The notes beneath the pieces were generated by a model. The model did not search any database. It had not been told where the DNA came from and saw only the letters and a list, made by a program, of their open reading frames with translations. Of a stretch of 64,000 bases of DNA, positions 30,448 through 39,939 are shown in pieces (positions within the stretch are counted from its first letter, which is position 1; every line of letters begins with the position of its first letter). Location of the stretch: positions 1,922,001 to 1,986,000 of the forward strand of contig NZ_CP061295.1 in the NCBI RefSeq assembly GCF_018687535.1, given 5' to 3'. Source of the DNA: Polynucleobacter sp. MWH-S4W17 (GTDB lineage Bacteria > Pseudomonadota > Gammaproteobacteria > Burkholderiales > Burkholderiaceae). Both the position numbers and the translations under genes were made by a program.

Positions 30448-30582
30448 CTCGCTAGCCATTGAATCATGGGTTAGCGAGCGCGGTTGCAATTAGCAAACTC
30501 CGGGGGTTACCTTAGAGCCCACTCCCTTCAAGCCTGGGGAAGTGCTGGGTCTCAGCATTCCTTGCAACGCTCCTTGAAGGTA
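30448..30582 (-). promoter_or_regulatory. S-adenosylhomocysteine (SAH) riboswitch with expression platform
   Basis: Read on the minus strand, P1 is CCTTCAAG (30580-30573) pairing with CTTGAAGG (30532-30525). Between them lie the conserved GGAGCGTTGCAAGG, a small TGCTG/CAGCA hairpin and CCCCAGGCTTG. Further down, TTGCAACCGCGCTC (30489-30476) matches the conserved 3' strand that forms the pseudoknot with GAGCGTTGC. This fits the SAH riboswitch class known upstream of ahcY in betaproteobacteria. A second stem, CTCGCTAACC/GGCTAGCGAG (30478-30448, one wobble), shares three bases with the pseudoknot strand and could be the alternative fold. In this class SAH turns expression on. Confidence 0.9.
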
Positions 30583-30610
30583 TGCCGTAATTGTAAACAA
30601 TTACGGCATA
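30581..30610. repeat. 30-base inverted repeat over the candidate ahcY promoter
   Basis: Two 14-base arms (TATGCCGTAATTGT and its exact complement) are separated by two bases. The minus strand contains TACAAT (30595-30590), a five-of-six match to the -10 box, in the centre. Initiation about seven bases on would place the transcript start at about 30583, just where the SAH riboswitch begins. No convincing -35 is found at 16-18 bases. The repeat lacks a T run on either side, so a terminator for metK is unlikely. It looks like an operator. Confidence 0.65.
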
Positions 30611-30648
30611 TTTCGCCTCAATACACCTACAAACTGCGTATTTCCTGC

Positions 30649-31815
30649 TTACAGGCCTGCTGCGGCACGTAATGCTGCTGCTTTATCTGTTTGCTCCCAA
30701 GTAAATTCTGGCTCTTCACGACCAAAGTGGCCATAAGCAGCAGTCTTTTTATAAATTGGGCGCAAGAGATTCAACATCTTCACAATACCTTTTGGACGCA
30801 AGTCAAAGTGCTCAGAAACCAATTGAGCAATCTTCTCATCCGAAATCTTGCCAGTACCAAAAGTGCTCACCATCACTGAAGTTGGTTTAGCAACACCAAT
30901 CGCGTAAGAGATCTGAATCAAGCACTTGCTTGCCAAACCAGCAGCAACCACATTCTTCGCAACATAACGTCCAGCGTATGCAGCAGAGCGGTCAACCTTA
31001 GATGGATCTTTACCAGAGAATGCGCCGCCGCCGTGAGGGGCTGCACCACCGTAGGTGTCCACAATAATTTTGCGGCCAGTTAAACCACAATCGCCCTGTG
31101 GGCCGCCGATAACAAAACGTCCAGTTGGGTTTACCAAAAAATTAATCGCGCCTTTGATCAAATGCTTAGGCAATACTGGTTTGATAATTTCTTCGATTAC
31201 TGCTTCACGTAATTTTTCGAGAGAAATTTCTTCATCGTGTTGAGTAGACAGCACAACAGTATCAATAGAATCAGGCTTGCCATCCACATAACGCAAGGTC
31301 ACCTGTGACTTCGCATCAGGACGCAACCAGTTCAAACGGCCATCGCGACGCAACTGTGATTGACGCTCAACCAAGCGGTGTGATAAGTGAATTGGCAAAG
31401 GCATGAGCTCAGCAGTTTCATCACAAGCGTAACCAAACATGAGGCCTTGGTCACCAGCGCCTTGGTCCAAGCCGTCATCATGCGCTTTATCAACGCCTTG
31501 AGCGATATCAGGGCTTTGCTTGTCGTAAGCAACCAATACTGCACAACCTTTGTAGTCGATGCCGTAGTCAGTGTTGTCATAACCAATTTCACGCAAAGTG
31601 TTGCGAGCAACTTGGATGTAGTCAACATTGGCGTCAGTAGTAATTTCACCAGCCAAAACCACCAAGCCGGTGTTGCACAAAGTTTCCGCTGCAACACGTG
31701 CAGTAGGATCTTGAGCCAAAATGGCATCGAGAATCGAATCAGAGATTTGGTCTGCTACTTTATCGGGGTGACCTTCAGAAACAGATTCTGAGGTGAAGAA
31801 GTAATCATTTGCCAT
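30649..31815 (-). CDS. metK: S-adenosylmethionine synthetase
   Basis: Makes SAM from methionine and ATP. The 388-residue protein has the family marks [13 protein letters not shown] at 7-19, [10 protein letters not shown] and the phosphate-binding loop [16 protein letters not shown] (about 257-272), with the conserved [10 protein letters not shown] after it. AAAGGA precedes the ATG. It is divergent from the LpxL-type gene and is followed by the ahcY leader, so methionine, SAM and SAH steps are arranged in order on one strand. Candidate promoter at 31940-31969. Confidence 0.98.
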   Translation of the reverse strand: MANDYFFTSESVSEGHPDKVADQISDSILDAILAQDPTARVAAETLCNTGLVVLAGEITTDANVDYIQVARNTLREIGYDNTDYGIDYKGCAVLVAYDKQSPDIAQGVDKAHDDGLDQGAGDQGLMFGYACDETAELMPLPIHLSHRLVERQSQLRRDGRLNWLRPDAKSQVTLRYVDGKPDSIDTVVLSTQHDEEISLEKLREAVIEEIIKPVLPKHLIKGAINFLVNPTGRFVIGGPQGDCGLTGRKIIVDTYGGAAPHGGGAFSGKDPSKVDRSAAYAGRYVAKNVVAAGLASKCLIQISYAIGVAKPTSVMVSTFGTGKISDEKIAQLVSEHFDLRPKGIVKMLNLLRPIYKKTAAYGHFGREEPEFTWEQTDKAAALRAAAGL

Positions 31816-31939
31816 TGCATATTCCTTTAATAATTAACACGATCATTGGGACAACTCGACGTGCCAGGAACTACAACGGCGACGCTTTAGCAGAATTTAT
31901 GAATCGCCCTGCAAGTTGCCTTAACTCAGCGATGAAGCA

Positions 31940-31969
31940 ATTTTATCTGAAAAGTACTTAATTCAGCAA
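31940..31969 (-). promoter_or_regulatory. candidate metK promoter
   Basis: On the minus strand TTGCTG (31969-31964), 18 bases, then TAAAAT (31945-31940, five of six to the -10 consensus). This would give a leader of about 118 bases that contains nested short complementary segments. Not diagnostic of a known SAM riboswitch. Confidence 0.4.
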
Positions 31970-32018
31970 ATCAACCTGAAATCCACACACTCAGAGCGGC
32001 ATTGAATATCATTAGGGG

Positions 32019-32879
32019 GTGCGAAAACTCCTTCTCAAGCTCTGCCTTAATGCGATTGCCGTGCTTCCTCTTGCGCTTGTGCAAGTGATTGGGGCCTGTT
32101 TAGGCATGTTGGCTTACCTTGGCTCCAAGCAATATCGCTCACTCTTTAGACCCCAATACGAAGCGGTAGTTGATGCACGGGGTCTGACATTCAAGCTTTG
32201 GGATGCAGTAAGAGCCTCTGGAATGCTGTTTTCAGACAGCTTGTGGATTTGGCGCAACCCTGCAAAAGCACTGAAATTAGTGGAAGTGCAAAACTGGGAT
32301 GTGGTTGAAGCGGCGATCGGCGAAGGGCATGGCTTAGTGATGCTGACCCCTCACCTCGGTGGCTTTGAGATCATTCCACGTGTTCTCGCACAGCATTTCC
32401 CAGCAACGATTCTCTATCGACCTTCACGCCAAGAATGGCTCAATGAAGTAGTGGAAGAAGGCCGCGCCTATCCAAATATGCATTTCGTGCCGACCAACCT
32501 CAATGGCGTGCGCCAAATGACTAGAGCGCTCACCCGAGGCCAAGCGATTGGCATTCTTCCAGATCAAGTGCCCAGTGGTGGCGAAGGTGTTTGGGTCCCA
32601 TTCTTTGGGCGTCCTGCTTACACAACGCCACTACCAGCGCGTCTAGCTAATCGGAATAACACGCCAGTAGTCATGTTTACCGCTAAGCGCAAAGGTATTG
32701 GCCAAGGATGGCTCATGCAGGCTAATCGCCTTGTGCCTTTATCTGAGGATGCCAATCTTGCCGCTGCAGAACTCAACGTTGCAATTGAAAATGCAGTTCT
32801 GGTCGCGCCAGAACAATTCATTTGGTCATACAACCGCTATAAGCATCCTGCCGGTGCAGAATTGCCCCCAAGCAATTAA
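32019..32879 (+). CDS. LpxL/HtrB-type lipid A acyltransferase
   Basis: A 286-residue lysophospholipid acyltransferase-superfamily protein that would add a secondary acyl chain to lipid A at the inner membrane. One N-terminal membrane helix (about 5-35), then the catalytic Hx4E motif HLGGFE at 112-117, and GILPDQVPSGGEGVWVPFFG (about 190). The first usable codon after the in-frame TAG (32013) is GTG at 32019, which overlaps an AGGGGG tract; the true start could lie slightly downstream. It is followed after 23 bases by a second acyltransferase and then dapF, a conserved metK/lpxL/lpxL/dapF neighbourhood. Confidence 0.9.
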   Translation: MRKLLLKLCLNAIAVLPLALVQVIGACLGMLAYLGSKQYRSLFRPQYEAVVDARGLTFKLWDAVRASGMLFSDSLWIWRNPAKALKLVEVQNWDVVEAAIGEGHGLVMLTPHLGGFEIIPRVLAQHFPATILYRPSRQEWLNEVVEEGRAYPNMHFVPTNLNGVRQMTRALTRGQAIGILPDQVPSGGEGVWVPFFGRPAYTTPLPARLANRNNTPVVMFTAKRKGIGQGWLMQANRLVPLSEDANLAAAELNVAIENAVLVAPEQFIWSYNRYKHPAGAELPPSN

Positions 32880-32902
32880 ATAAATTCGCTATCATTTTTG
32901 AA

Positions 32903-33802
32903 ATGACCTGGTTACAAAACCTCTTCAATTTTTTGGCGCTCAGTCTTTTGCGCCTCTTTGCCTTCCTGCCTTATACGATTACCGTCCATGTGGGCTATGG
33001 CCTGGGCTGGCTTGCTGCCCATACCCCAAATAGCCGCACCCACGTAGTGAAAACCAATTTACGCCTGTGCTTTCCCAATCTCAGCGAAAAAGCAATTGAT
33101 GATCTGGCGACTGAGCACTGGAAATTATTTGGCCGCAGCGTATTAGAGAGAAGTCGCATCTGGTTGGGTAGTGGCAAACAAATTACCGATATCGTCACCA
33201 TTGCATCAGCGATTACTTTGGGAGATCGCAAGCCACGCCTACTGATTAATCCACACTTTGTTGGACTTGAAGGCGGCTTCATGGCACTTTCCGTCTTAGC
33301 CAATCAACACGACTGGCCACGTGGCGCAGGACTTTATCAAAATATGAAGAACCCATTCTTCAATCAAAAAATGATTGAGTGGAGAAATCGCTTTGGCGGA
33401 AAGTCCATTGAGCGACAGAGCCGCTTACGTGACCTGATTCGTGAAATTCAAACAGGCAACTTTATTTTCATCGCCCCCGATATTGACTTGGGTCCACGTG
33501 ACTCTATCTTTGTGCCCTTCTTTGGCATACAGACCAACACCATTACCTCAGTCTCCCGCCTGGCAAGACTCAGTGGCGCTGAAGTATGTTTAATGACAAC
33601 TACCTTAAACAAAGACCGCAAGGGCTATACCTGCCATATTAGTGAGCCATTGCCAAACTTCCCTAGCGATGATGTTGAAAAAGATACTGCTCGCCTAAAT
33701 CGATATATCGAGGAACTTGTTCGAGAAAGACCAGCAGAGTACTATTGGGTTCATAAGCGTTTTAAACACAGGCCTGAAGGCGAACCTAGTCTTTACGATT
33801 AA
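32903..33802 (+). CDS. LpxL-like lysophospholipid acyltransferase family protein (second copy)
   Basis: A 299-residue relative of the preceding protein with the catalytic HFVGLE at 118-123 and the later FIAPDIDLG and [11 protein letters not shown] motifs. It has an N-terminal hydrophobic segment (about 5-40). It is much closer to the third copy at 56104-57003 than to its immediate neighbour: long stretches such as [32 protein letters not shown] and [13 protein letters not shown] are shared. Likely lipid A or related late acylation; acyl chain and substrate are unknown. dapF begins 11 bases after its stop. Confidence 0.9.
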   Translation: MTWLQNLFNFLALSLLRLFAFLPYTITVHVGYGLGWLAAHTPNSRTHVVKTNLRLCFPNLSEKAIDDLATEHWKLFGRSVLERSRIWLGSGKQITDIVTIASAITLGDRKPRLLINPHFVGLEGGFMALSVLANQHDWPRGAGLYQNMKNPFFNQKMIEWRNRFGGKSIERQSRLRDLIREIQTGNFIFIAPDIDLGPRDSIFVPFFGIQTNTITSVSRLARLSGAEVCLMTTTLNKDRKGYTCHISEPLPNFPSDDVEKDTARLNRYIEELVRERPAEYYWVHKRFKHRPEGEPSLYD

Positions 33803-33813
33803 ACGGAAATATT

Positions 33814-34716
33814 TTGAGCACCAATACTAACAATCCAGCACGCAAGCTACGCTTCACCAAAATGCATGGAGCTGGCAATGACTTCATTGTGCTCAACGGT
33901 ATCGACCAAGACTTGAGTGGCATTACCAAGGATCAATGGCAAGCCTTAGCCCATCGTCAATTTGGCATTGGTGCCGATCAAATTCTCCTGGTTGAAAAAG
34001 CCACGCGTCCTGATGCTGATTTTAGATACCGCATTTTTAATGCTGACGGCGGTGAGGTAGAGCAATGCGGCAATGGCTCGCGCTGCTTTGTACGCTTTGT
34101 ATTAGATCAAGGTCTTTCCAATAAGAATCCATTACGCGTGGAAGTGGCACACACCGTTCTGACTCTCAAGTCCCATCCGGATGGCCAGGTTGAGGTGGAT
34201 ATGGGCGCACCAATTTTTGAGCACAGTCATATTCCATTTAATGCAGCCGGGTTGGCAAGCGTTCAAGAGTTTCAAGAGACTCTCTATGCGCTTCCTTTGA
34301 ATTACCCCGCTACTCACGATAGTTTGGTGGGCGTCCTCTCAATGGGCAATCCACATGCAGTCCAAGTAGTTGGTGATGTTGATAGTGCACCCGTATTAGA
34401 AGAAGGCCCAGAAATTGAACAGTTTGCAGCGTTTCCGAAAAAAGTAAACGTGGGTTACATGCAAGCAATCAATCGCAATGAAATCAAATTGCGTGTCTTT
34501 GAACGCGGTGCTGGAGAAACGCTAGCCTGCGGTACCGGCGCTTGTGCAGCGGTGGTTTCAGGGATTCGCAGAGGCTTACTAGACTCGCCAGTAAAGGTGC
34601 ATACGCGGGGCGGCGACTTGCAGATTGCCTGGGGCGGGACTATTGATAACCTTGCTCAGCCAGTCATCATGACCGGCCCAGCAGTTACTGTCTTTGAGGG
34701 TGAAACAACAATCTAA
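33814..34716 (+). CDS. dapF: diaminopimelate epimerase
   Basis: Interconverts LL- and meso-diaminopimelate for lysine and peptidoglycan. Both catalytic cysteines are visible, in the conserved CGNGSRC and [11 protein letters not shown] contexts, as is [10 protein letters not shown] near the start. I use the TTG at 33814 (CGGAAAT upstream), which gives the 300-residue form with a short polar leader; no ATG lies before the conserved block until Met18, the Met of [10 protein letters not shown]. It is third in the acyltransferase-acyltransferase-dapF run. Its stop lies in a hairpin shared with the convergent pyrE. Confidence 0.96.
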   Translation: MSTNTNNPARKLRFTKMHGAGNDFIVLNGIDQDLSGITKDQWQALAHRQFGIGADQILLVEKATRPDADFRYRIFNADGGEVEQCGNGSRCFVRFVLDQGLSNKNPLRVEVAHTVLTLKSHPDGQVEVDMGAPIFEHSHIPFNAAGLASVQEFQETLYALPLNYPATHDSLVGVLSMGNPHAVQVVGDVDSAPVLEEGPEIEQFAAFPKKVNVGYMQAINRNEIKLRVFERGAGETLACGTGACAAVVSGIRRGLLDSPVKVHTRGGDLQIAWGGTIDNLAQPVIMTGPAVTVFEGETTI

Positions 34717-34735
34717 AAGCGGTTGCTCTTAGATT
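34710..34735. terminator. convergent hairpin at dapF/pyrE stops
   Basis: AATCTAAAAGC (34710-34720) pairs with GCTCTTAGATT (34725-34735) over 11 positions with one mismatch and a four-base loop. Both stop codons lie within it. T runs on either side are weak, so it is a possible bidirectional terminator, not a strong one. Confidence 0.45.
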
Positions 34736-35397
34736 CCGTATTTCTCACGATAGGCCTTTACTGAGGGCAAGTGGTTTGTTAACTGCACATCGCTTGATGA
34801 AGTTAAGAAAGACATTAAGCCGGCTAAATTCGCAATTGCAATCACCGGTAAACCAAATTCTTGCTCTACGGCCTGCACTGCAGACTTGTCTCCAATTTCA
34901 ACAGCATTGCCTGAGCGCTCCATACGATCCAAAGCGATCAATACCGCTGCAGGCTCTCCTCCCGCTTTGCGAATAAGATCAACGGATTCCCTAACTGAAG
35001 TGCCAGCAGAAATTACATCATCAATGATGACAACCCTGCCCTTTACTGGCGCACCAACCAGCATGCCACCTTCACCATGATCCTTAGCTTCTTTACGGTT
35101 GTAAGCATATGGAACGTTAATCCCATCATCTGCCAGCGCAATGGCTGTTGCCGCTGCAAGTGTGATTCCCTTGTATGCCGGTCCATAAAGCATATCGAAC
35201 TGAATGCCCGATTCCTGCAAGGCTTTGGCGTAATAACGACCCAAGGCGCTTAGTCGAGCTCCATCATTAAATTCACCCGCATTAAAGAAATAAGGTGAGA
35301 GTCTTCCCGCTTTGGTTTTAAACTCCCCGAAGGACAAAACCCTTGCCTCTAAGGCAAAACGAATAAAGTTATCTTGATTTGAATTATTTGAGCTCAT
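34729..35397 (-). CDS. pyrE: orotate phosphoribosyltransferase
   Basis: Converts orotate and PRPP to orotidine-5'-phosphate in pyrimidine synthesis. The 222-residue protein has the PRPP-binding loop [16 protein letters not shown] (about 122-137) and the N-terminal [10 protein letters not shown]. The start is separated by only 8 bases from the divergent xthA start, so each gene's promoter must lie within the other's 5' coding region. It converges on dapF, sharing the hairpin at their stops. Confidence 0.96.
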   Translation of the reverse strand: MSSNNSNQDNFIRFALEARVLSFGEFKTKAGRLSPYFFNAGEFNDGARLSALGRYYAKALQESGIQFDMLYGPAYKGITLAAATAIALADDGINVPYAYNRKEAKDHGEGGMLVGAPVKGRVVIIDDVISAGTSVRESVDLIRKAGGEPAAVLIALDRMERSGNAVEIGDKSAVQAVEQEFGLPVIAIANLAGLMSFLTSSSDVQLTNHLPSVKAYREKYGI

Positions 35398-35405
35398 AGG
35401 CCTAT

Positions 35406-36188
35406 ATGTTACGCATCATTTCCGCGAACCTCAACGGTATCCGTTCTGCAGTCAAAAAAGGCTTTCTGCCATGGGCTGTAAAGCAAAAGGCTGATTTCAT
35501 TTGTATGCAGGAGCTTAAGGCTCAGCGCGATGATCTAGAGGACGCCATTCTGAACCCTGACGGCATGCATGGCTACTTCCATCATGCGGAGAAAAAGGGC
35601 TACAGTGGTTGCGGTATTTATACGCCCCATAAGCCAGATGAGGTCTTGTACGGCTATGGCAATGAAGAGTTTGATGCTGAAGGGCGCTATGTTGAAGCCC
35701 GCTTTAAAGGTATATCAGTGATATCTGTTTATATGCCCTCAGGCTCAAGCTCCCCCGAGCGCCAAGAAGCTAAATATCGCTACCTCGACAGCTTTCTGCC
35801 GCATCTCATCTCCCTCAAAAAATCAGGTCGTGAAATTGTCCTATGCGGCGATGTCAATATTGCCCATCAAGAAATTGATCTGAAGAACTGGAAAGGCAAT
35901 CTCAAAAATTCTGGCTTCTTGCCCGAAGAGCGCGCATGGCTTACCAACTTATTTAGCAAAGTAGGTTATGTCGATGTCTATCGCCAGTTAGAGCCAGAGG
36001 CAACTGAAACTTGCTACACCTGGTGGAGTAATCGAGGCCAAGCTTATGCCAAAAATGTTGGCTGGCGTATTGACTATCACATCACTACCCCCGGTATTGC
36101 GGCTACAGCCAAGAAAACTACGGTGTATAAGGAGGAGAAATTCTCAGACCATGCGCCACTTATCGTGGATTACGACTGGAAGATTTAA
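35406..36188 (+). CDS. xthA: exodeoxyribonuclease III
   Basis: AP endonuclease and 3'-5' exonuclease of base-excision repair. The EEP-fold signatures are all present: [14 protein letters not shown], the metal-binding Glu in [24 protein letters not shown], and the catalytic [11 protein letters not shown] at the C-terminus. The length (260) is normal. It stands as a single plus-strand gene between pyrE and ampG. ATG at 35406 has no strong Shine-Dalgarno sequence. Confidence 0.95.
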   Translation: MLRIISANLNGIRSAVKKGFLPWAVKQKADFICMQELKAQRDDLEDAILNPDGMHGYFHHAEKKGYSGCGIYTPHKPDEVLYGYGNEEFDAEGRYVEARFKGISVISVYMPSGSSSPERQEAKYRYLDSFLPHLISLKKSGREIVLCGDVNIAHQEIDLKNWKGNLKNSGFLPEERAWLTNLFSKVGYVDVYRQLEPEATETCYTWWSNRGQAYAKNVGWRIDYHITTPGIAATAKKTTVYKEEKFSDHAPLIVDYDWKI

Positions 36189-36228
36189 CAAGTAACAGGG
36201 AGAATTTACTTTCCCCATTACTCCACTT

Positions 36229-37590
36229 TTACTCACTCTCTTTTTTGGTCTGCACGATCTTGAAATGAATCGTTGCCCAAATAAGAAGTAGGACTGGAGC
36301 GCCAATAATGGCGGTGCCGTAGAAGAATGCTTGGTACCCAAAGTTATCAACAAACACTCCAGAGAAGCCCGCCAACCATTTGGGTAGCAGCAACATCATC
36401 GAACTGAACAAAGCATACTGGGTGGCTGAGTAACGGATATTAGTAAGCGATGACAAGAACGCTATAAAAGCTGCACTAGCGATACCAGAACTTAAATTAT
36501 CTGCAGAGATGACCCAAATCAAACCATGTAAATCATGTCCTTGAGTAGCCAGCCAAGCAAACAATATATTGCTAACCGCTGAGAGAACCGCGCCTACAAA
36601 TAGAATTCGCAACACGCCAAAACGCAATGTGAGCACGCCACCAACAAAAGCACCAACTAAGGTCATCACTACACCAAACACTTTGCTTACTGCAGCAACC
36701 TCATCTTTGGTGTAACCCATATCTACATAAAAGGGGTTTGCCATAATGCCCATCACGACATCACTAATACGGTAGATGGCAATTAATGACAAGATCAAAA
36801 TAGCATGCCAGCGATAGCGTGTAATAAATTCTGCAAAAGGCTCAACTAAGGTCTGATATAGCCATGCTTTGGCAGTACGGACCTTTGCTAACTCATACTT
36901 CACAGGCTCTTTGCTTAAAAGGGTTGTAATTACACCTACCCCAATTGAGGCCGCCATACAAAGATAGGCAAATTGCCATGCACCCGCATCGTAACCACTA
37001 CCTGTTTCAGCACGAGCAGCAAGCCAAAGCACACCGGCGCCGGCCCAAATTAAGGCAAGACGATATCCAGTTTGATATGTAGCAGCAAGGGCTGCTTGAT
37101 GGTCACCATTGGCCGACTCAATACGGAAAGCATCTAATGCGATATCTTGAGTGGCAGATCCAAAAGCCACCAAGAGCGCACACCAAACAATGGAATTGAG
37201 TGCCAGCTTGGGATCTAAAGTCGACATACCGACCAGACCCAAAATGATGAGTGCTTGCGCAAAGAGTAACCAGCTGCGACGGCGACCAAACAATTGCGTT
37301 AAGAGCGGGATTTGTAAGCGATCAACAAGCGGAGCCCAAACCCACTTAAAAGCATATATCAAACCAACCCAAGTTAAGTAACCAATGGTGCTGCGATCAA
37401 TGCCGGCTTCACGCAGCCAAAAGCTCAGAGTTCCTAGAATAAGTAATAGAGGAAGTCCTGCGGAAAAGCCCAAGAACAACATGCGCAAACAAGACCATTC
37501 GAGATAAACCCGAAAGTCTTGAAGCCAGGACTTCACTACATGGAGTTGCTTGTTAGGCACGACGAATGCGGAATAAAGCGAGACTACCAA
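36229..37590 (-). CDS. ampG: AmpG-family MFS transporter (muropeptide permease)
   Basis: A 453-residue major facilitator protein with about twelve membrane segments and the AmpG opening LFLGFSAGLPLLLILGTLSF followed by WLREAGIDRSTIGYLTWVG. AmpG imports anhydro-muropeptides released by lytic transglycosylases (such as Slt above) for recycling. The start is uncertain: ATG at 37590 overlaps metW by 38 bases, and a GTG at 37536 would give a more usual N-terminus; neither has a clear ribosome binding site. It is the last gene of the long gatC-to-ampG minus-strand run. Confidence 0.88.
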   Translation of the reverse strand: MVVSLYSAFVVPNKQLHVVKSWLQDFRVYLEWSCLRMLFLGFSAGLPLLLILGTLSFWLREAGIDRSTIGYLTWVGLIYAFKWVWAPLVDRLQIPLLTQLFGRRRSWLLFAQALIILGLVGMSTLDPKLALNSIVWCALLVAFGSATQDIALDAFRIESANGDHQAALAATYQTGYRLALIWAGAGVLWLAARAETGSGYDAGAWQFAYLCMAASIGVGVITTLLSKEPVKYELAKVRTAKAWLYQTLVEPFAEFITRYRWHAILILSLIAIYRISDVVMGIMANPFYVDMGYTKDEVAAVSKVFGVVMTLVGAFVGGVLTLRFGVLRILFVGAVLSAVSNILFAWLATQGHDLHGLIWVISADNLSSGIASAAFIAFLSSLTNIRYSATQYALFSSMMLLLPKWLAGFSGVFVDNFGYQAFFYGTAIIGAPVLLLIWATIHFKIVQTKKESE

Positions 37591-38146
37591 ATAAATTTGG
37601 CATCAAAGTCACCTGGCGACCCTCATGCAAGATGCATTGATCAATTACCTTCAGGCCAAGGCTTGAGGCTAACTTCTCAAAGTCAGCAACCGTGAGAACG
37701 CGTACGTTGGGCGTGTTGTACCACTGATAAGGCAAACTCTTAGAAACTGGCATGCGGCCTAGACCAACAGCCAATCGATGAGACCAATGGCCGAAGTTTG
37801 GAAAAGAGATTACTGACTCCTTGCCTACACGCACTACCTCACGCAAAATCTTTTCAGTTTGATGAATAGTTTGCAGAGTTTGTGACAGCACAACTGTGTC
37901 AAAACTACCATCTTCAAAGAGCGCTAAGCCGCCTTCTAAATCTTGCTGTATGACGTTTAAGCCCTTTTGCACGCAAGAGAGTACGCGTGAATCATCAATC
38001 TCAACACCATAAGCGTGAACCGGTTTTTGCTTCTGCAAAAACTCCAAGAAACTACCATCGCCACAACCGAGATCCAAGACTTGAGTATTGGGTGCAATCC
38101 AATTAGCTATGGCAGCAAAGTCGGCACGCTTATTAAAATTGCTCAT
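37553..38146 (-). CDS. metW: methionine biosynthesis protein MetW
   Basis: A 197-residue class I methyltransferase-fold protein. [15 protein letters not shown] (23-37) is the SAM-binding motif, and [21 protein letters not shown] is typical of MetW. MetW works with MetX in homoserine O-acylation in Burkholderiales and relatives, where both are needed, and its own enzymatic activity is unclear. The start overlaps the metX stop by four bases (ATGA), the standard metXW arrangement. Confidence 0.95.
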   Translation of the reverse strand: MSNFNKRADFAAIANWIAPNTQVLDLGCGDGSFLEFLQKQKPVHAYGVEIDDSRVLSCVQKGLNVIQQDLEGGLALFEDGSFDTVVLSQTLQTIHQTEKILREVVRVGKESVISFPNFGHWSHRLAVGLGRMPVSKSLPYQWYNTPNVRVLTVADFEKLASSLGLKVIDQCILHEGRQVTLMPNLFGSLALFRIRRA

Positions 38147-39282
38147 GCTTGAACCTCACGCATTTGCTTAAAGTAAGCTCGGACCAGGTTGTGATAACGC
38201 TCGTCATTTAGCAGAAAAGCATCATGCCCATGTGGCGCGTCGATCTCAGCATAGGTTACTTCACTCTTATTGCTCAGCAAAGATTGCACAATCTCGCGAC
38301 TGCGATCAGGCGGGAACCGCCAGTCGGTTGAAAAGCTGACAACCAAAAACTTAGCTTGCACCTCCGCTAAGGCGCGATTCAGACTGCCATCGTAACGACG
38401 TGCTGGATCAAAATAATCTAGTGCACGCGTAATCAATAAATAAGTATTGGCATCAAAGTAGCTTGAAAACTTATCACCTTGATGACGTAAATAACTCTCA
38501 ACCTCAAACTCAACATCAAAGCTGAAGCGATAGTCATTTGACTCGCCATTAGGGCGCTGCAATTCTCGTCCAAATTTTTCTGCCATGTCATCATCAGATA
38601 AATAGGTGATGTGACCAACCATGCGCGCCAAACGCAAACCCCGCTTTGGTACAACGCCATGCTCGTAGTAGTTGCCCCCATGAAAATCAGGATCAGACAG
38701 AATGGCATTACGAGCCACTTCATTGAAGGCAATGTTTTGTGCGCTCAGCCTTGGGGTAGATGCCACCACCACACAATGGTCTATGCGCTTAGGAAACTGA
38801 ATAGCCCAAGCCATAGCTTGCATGCCACCCAGGCTTCCACCCATTACAGCAGCAAATTTACGAATACCCAACTTATCCGCCAAGCGGGCTTGAGTATTCA
38901 CCCAATCCTCAACCGTGACCACCGGAAAATCTGCGCCATATGGCTTGCCATTAGTAGGATTGATGCTCATTGGCCCAGTAGAACCAAAACAAGAGCCTAA
39001 ATTATTGACGCCAATGACAAAAAAGTGATCGGTATCCACTGGCTTACCAGGACCAATCATGTTGTCCCACCAACCAATGTCTTCTGGATTATCTGGGCTT
39101 GGGCCAGCTACATGATGAGATGCATTGAGAGCATGACAAACAAGAACAGCATTACTTTTATCGGCATTGAGTTTGCCGTAGGTCTCAATCACTAAATCGT
39201 AGCCAGACAAAATGGCGCCACTCTGCAAAGGCAGGGGCTCGGCAAAATGAATAGTATTTCTAGAGAGGTGTAGCTCGCTCAT
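38143..39282 (-). CDS. metX: homoserine O-acyltransferase (MetX)
   Basis: Acylates homoserine at the first committed step of methionine synthesis. It is a 379-residue alpha/beta-hydrolase with the nucleophile Ser in [13 protein letters not shown] and the catalytic His in [10 protein letters not shown]. Early [12 protein letters not shown] and IGPGKP are conserved in the MetX family. Acetyl versus succinyl donor is not decided by sequence here: many proteobacterial MetX enzymes use succinyl-CoA. It is translationally coupled to slmA upstream and metW downstream through four-base overlaps. Confidence 0.95.
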   Translation of the reverse strand: MSELHLSRNTIHFAEPLPLQSGAILSGYDLVIETYGKLNADKSNAVLVCHALNASHHVAGPSPDNPEDIGWWDNMIGPGKPVDTDHFFVIGVNNLGSCFGSTGPMSINPTNGKPYGADFPVVTVEDWVNTQARLADKLGIRKFAAVMGGSLGGMQAMAWAIQFPKRIDHCVVVASTPRLSAQNIAFNEVARNAILSDPDFHGGNYYEHGVVPKRGLRLARMVGHITYLSDDDMAEKFGRELQRPNGESNDYRFSFDVEFEVESYLRHQGDKFSSYFDANTYLLITRALDYFDPARRYDGSLNRALAEVQAKFLVVSFSTDWRFPPDRSREIVQSLLSNKSEVTYAEIDAPHGHDAFLLNDERYHNLVRAYFKQMREVQA

Positions 39283-39929
39283 TCTGAAAGGAGAAGGCGC
39301 AGGCTAACATCGGAGGCTTCAGTTGGCAGCTTCTTAAATCCGCTACGGGCAAAGCGATGCCAACGACCCAAAACAAAACTCATCAACATGGCCGCACGAA
39401 TGCTGACCTCTTCTTGGCCTAGCTGAGCCCAATTACCGCCTTGGGTTTGGGCAATACGTAGAGCTTGCTTAAGAGATGCTTCGACACGATCAAGCACTTG
39501 AGTAATGCGCTCTTGAAGACGATCATCCTCTTGCAATAAAGCATCGCCCAATAAAACGCGAGTCATGCCAGGATTCTTTTCAGCAAAGAATAAAAGCATT
39601 TGCAAGATACCGCGCGCCTGAACAAGGCCAGATTCTTCTTTTTGATTAATTTGATTAATCAATCCAAAAACGGTTTGCTCAATAAAAGAAATGAGGCCTT
39701 CAAACATCTGCGCCTTGCTGGCGAAGTGCCGATAAAGAGCTGCTTCTGAAACCTCAATCTTGGCCGCTAAAGCGGCTGTAGTGACACGCTCAGCCTTTGG
39801 GTTTTGCAACATCTCAGCAAGCACTTGCAGAATCTGTAAGCGGCGTTCACCTGGGCGAGGGCGCTTACGAGCTACACCAGCGTCAGCGTTGCTGTCGTTG
39901 ATGTTTACTGGCTCTAAAGATTCGCTCAT
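39279..39929 (-). CDS. slmA: nucleoid occlusion factor SlmA (TetR family)
   Basis: A 216-residue DNA-binding protein with the SlmA-type N-terminal helix-turn-helix ([13 protein letters not shown] then [20 protein letters not shown]) and the extended [20 protein letters not shown] that separates SlmA from ordinary TetR repressors. SlmA inhibits FtsZ ring assembly over the chromosome. Its stop overlaps the metX start (ATGA), which links a cell division inhibitor to methionine genes, as in other Burkholderiales. argB lies 10 bases upstream. Confidence 0.93.
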   Translation of the reverse strand: MSESLEPVNINDSNADAGVARKRPRPGERRLQILQVLAEMLQNPKAERVTTAALAAKIEVSEAALYRHFASKAQMFEGLISFIEQTVFGLINQINQKEESGLVQARGILQMLLFFAEKNPGMTRVLLGDALLQEDDRLQERITQVLDRVEASLKQALRIAQTQGGNWAQLGQEEVSIRAAMLMSFVLGRWHRFARSGFKKLPTEASDVSLRLLLSE

Positions 39930-39939
39930 GGTTATCTGC

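Noticed and set aside
30581..30610. Inverted repeat as the metK terminator
   Set aside because: The stem is strong but no T run follows on either strand, and the -10 candidate and riboswitch edge argue for a promoter-associated site.
37491..37590. Frameshift between metW and ampG
   Set aside because: Both frames are intact with plausible ends and starts; the overlap is explained by an uncertain ampG start.
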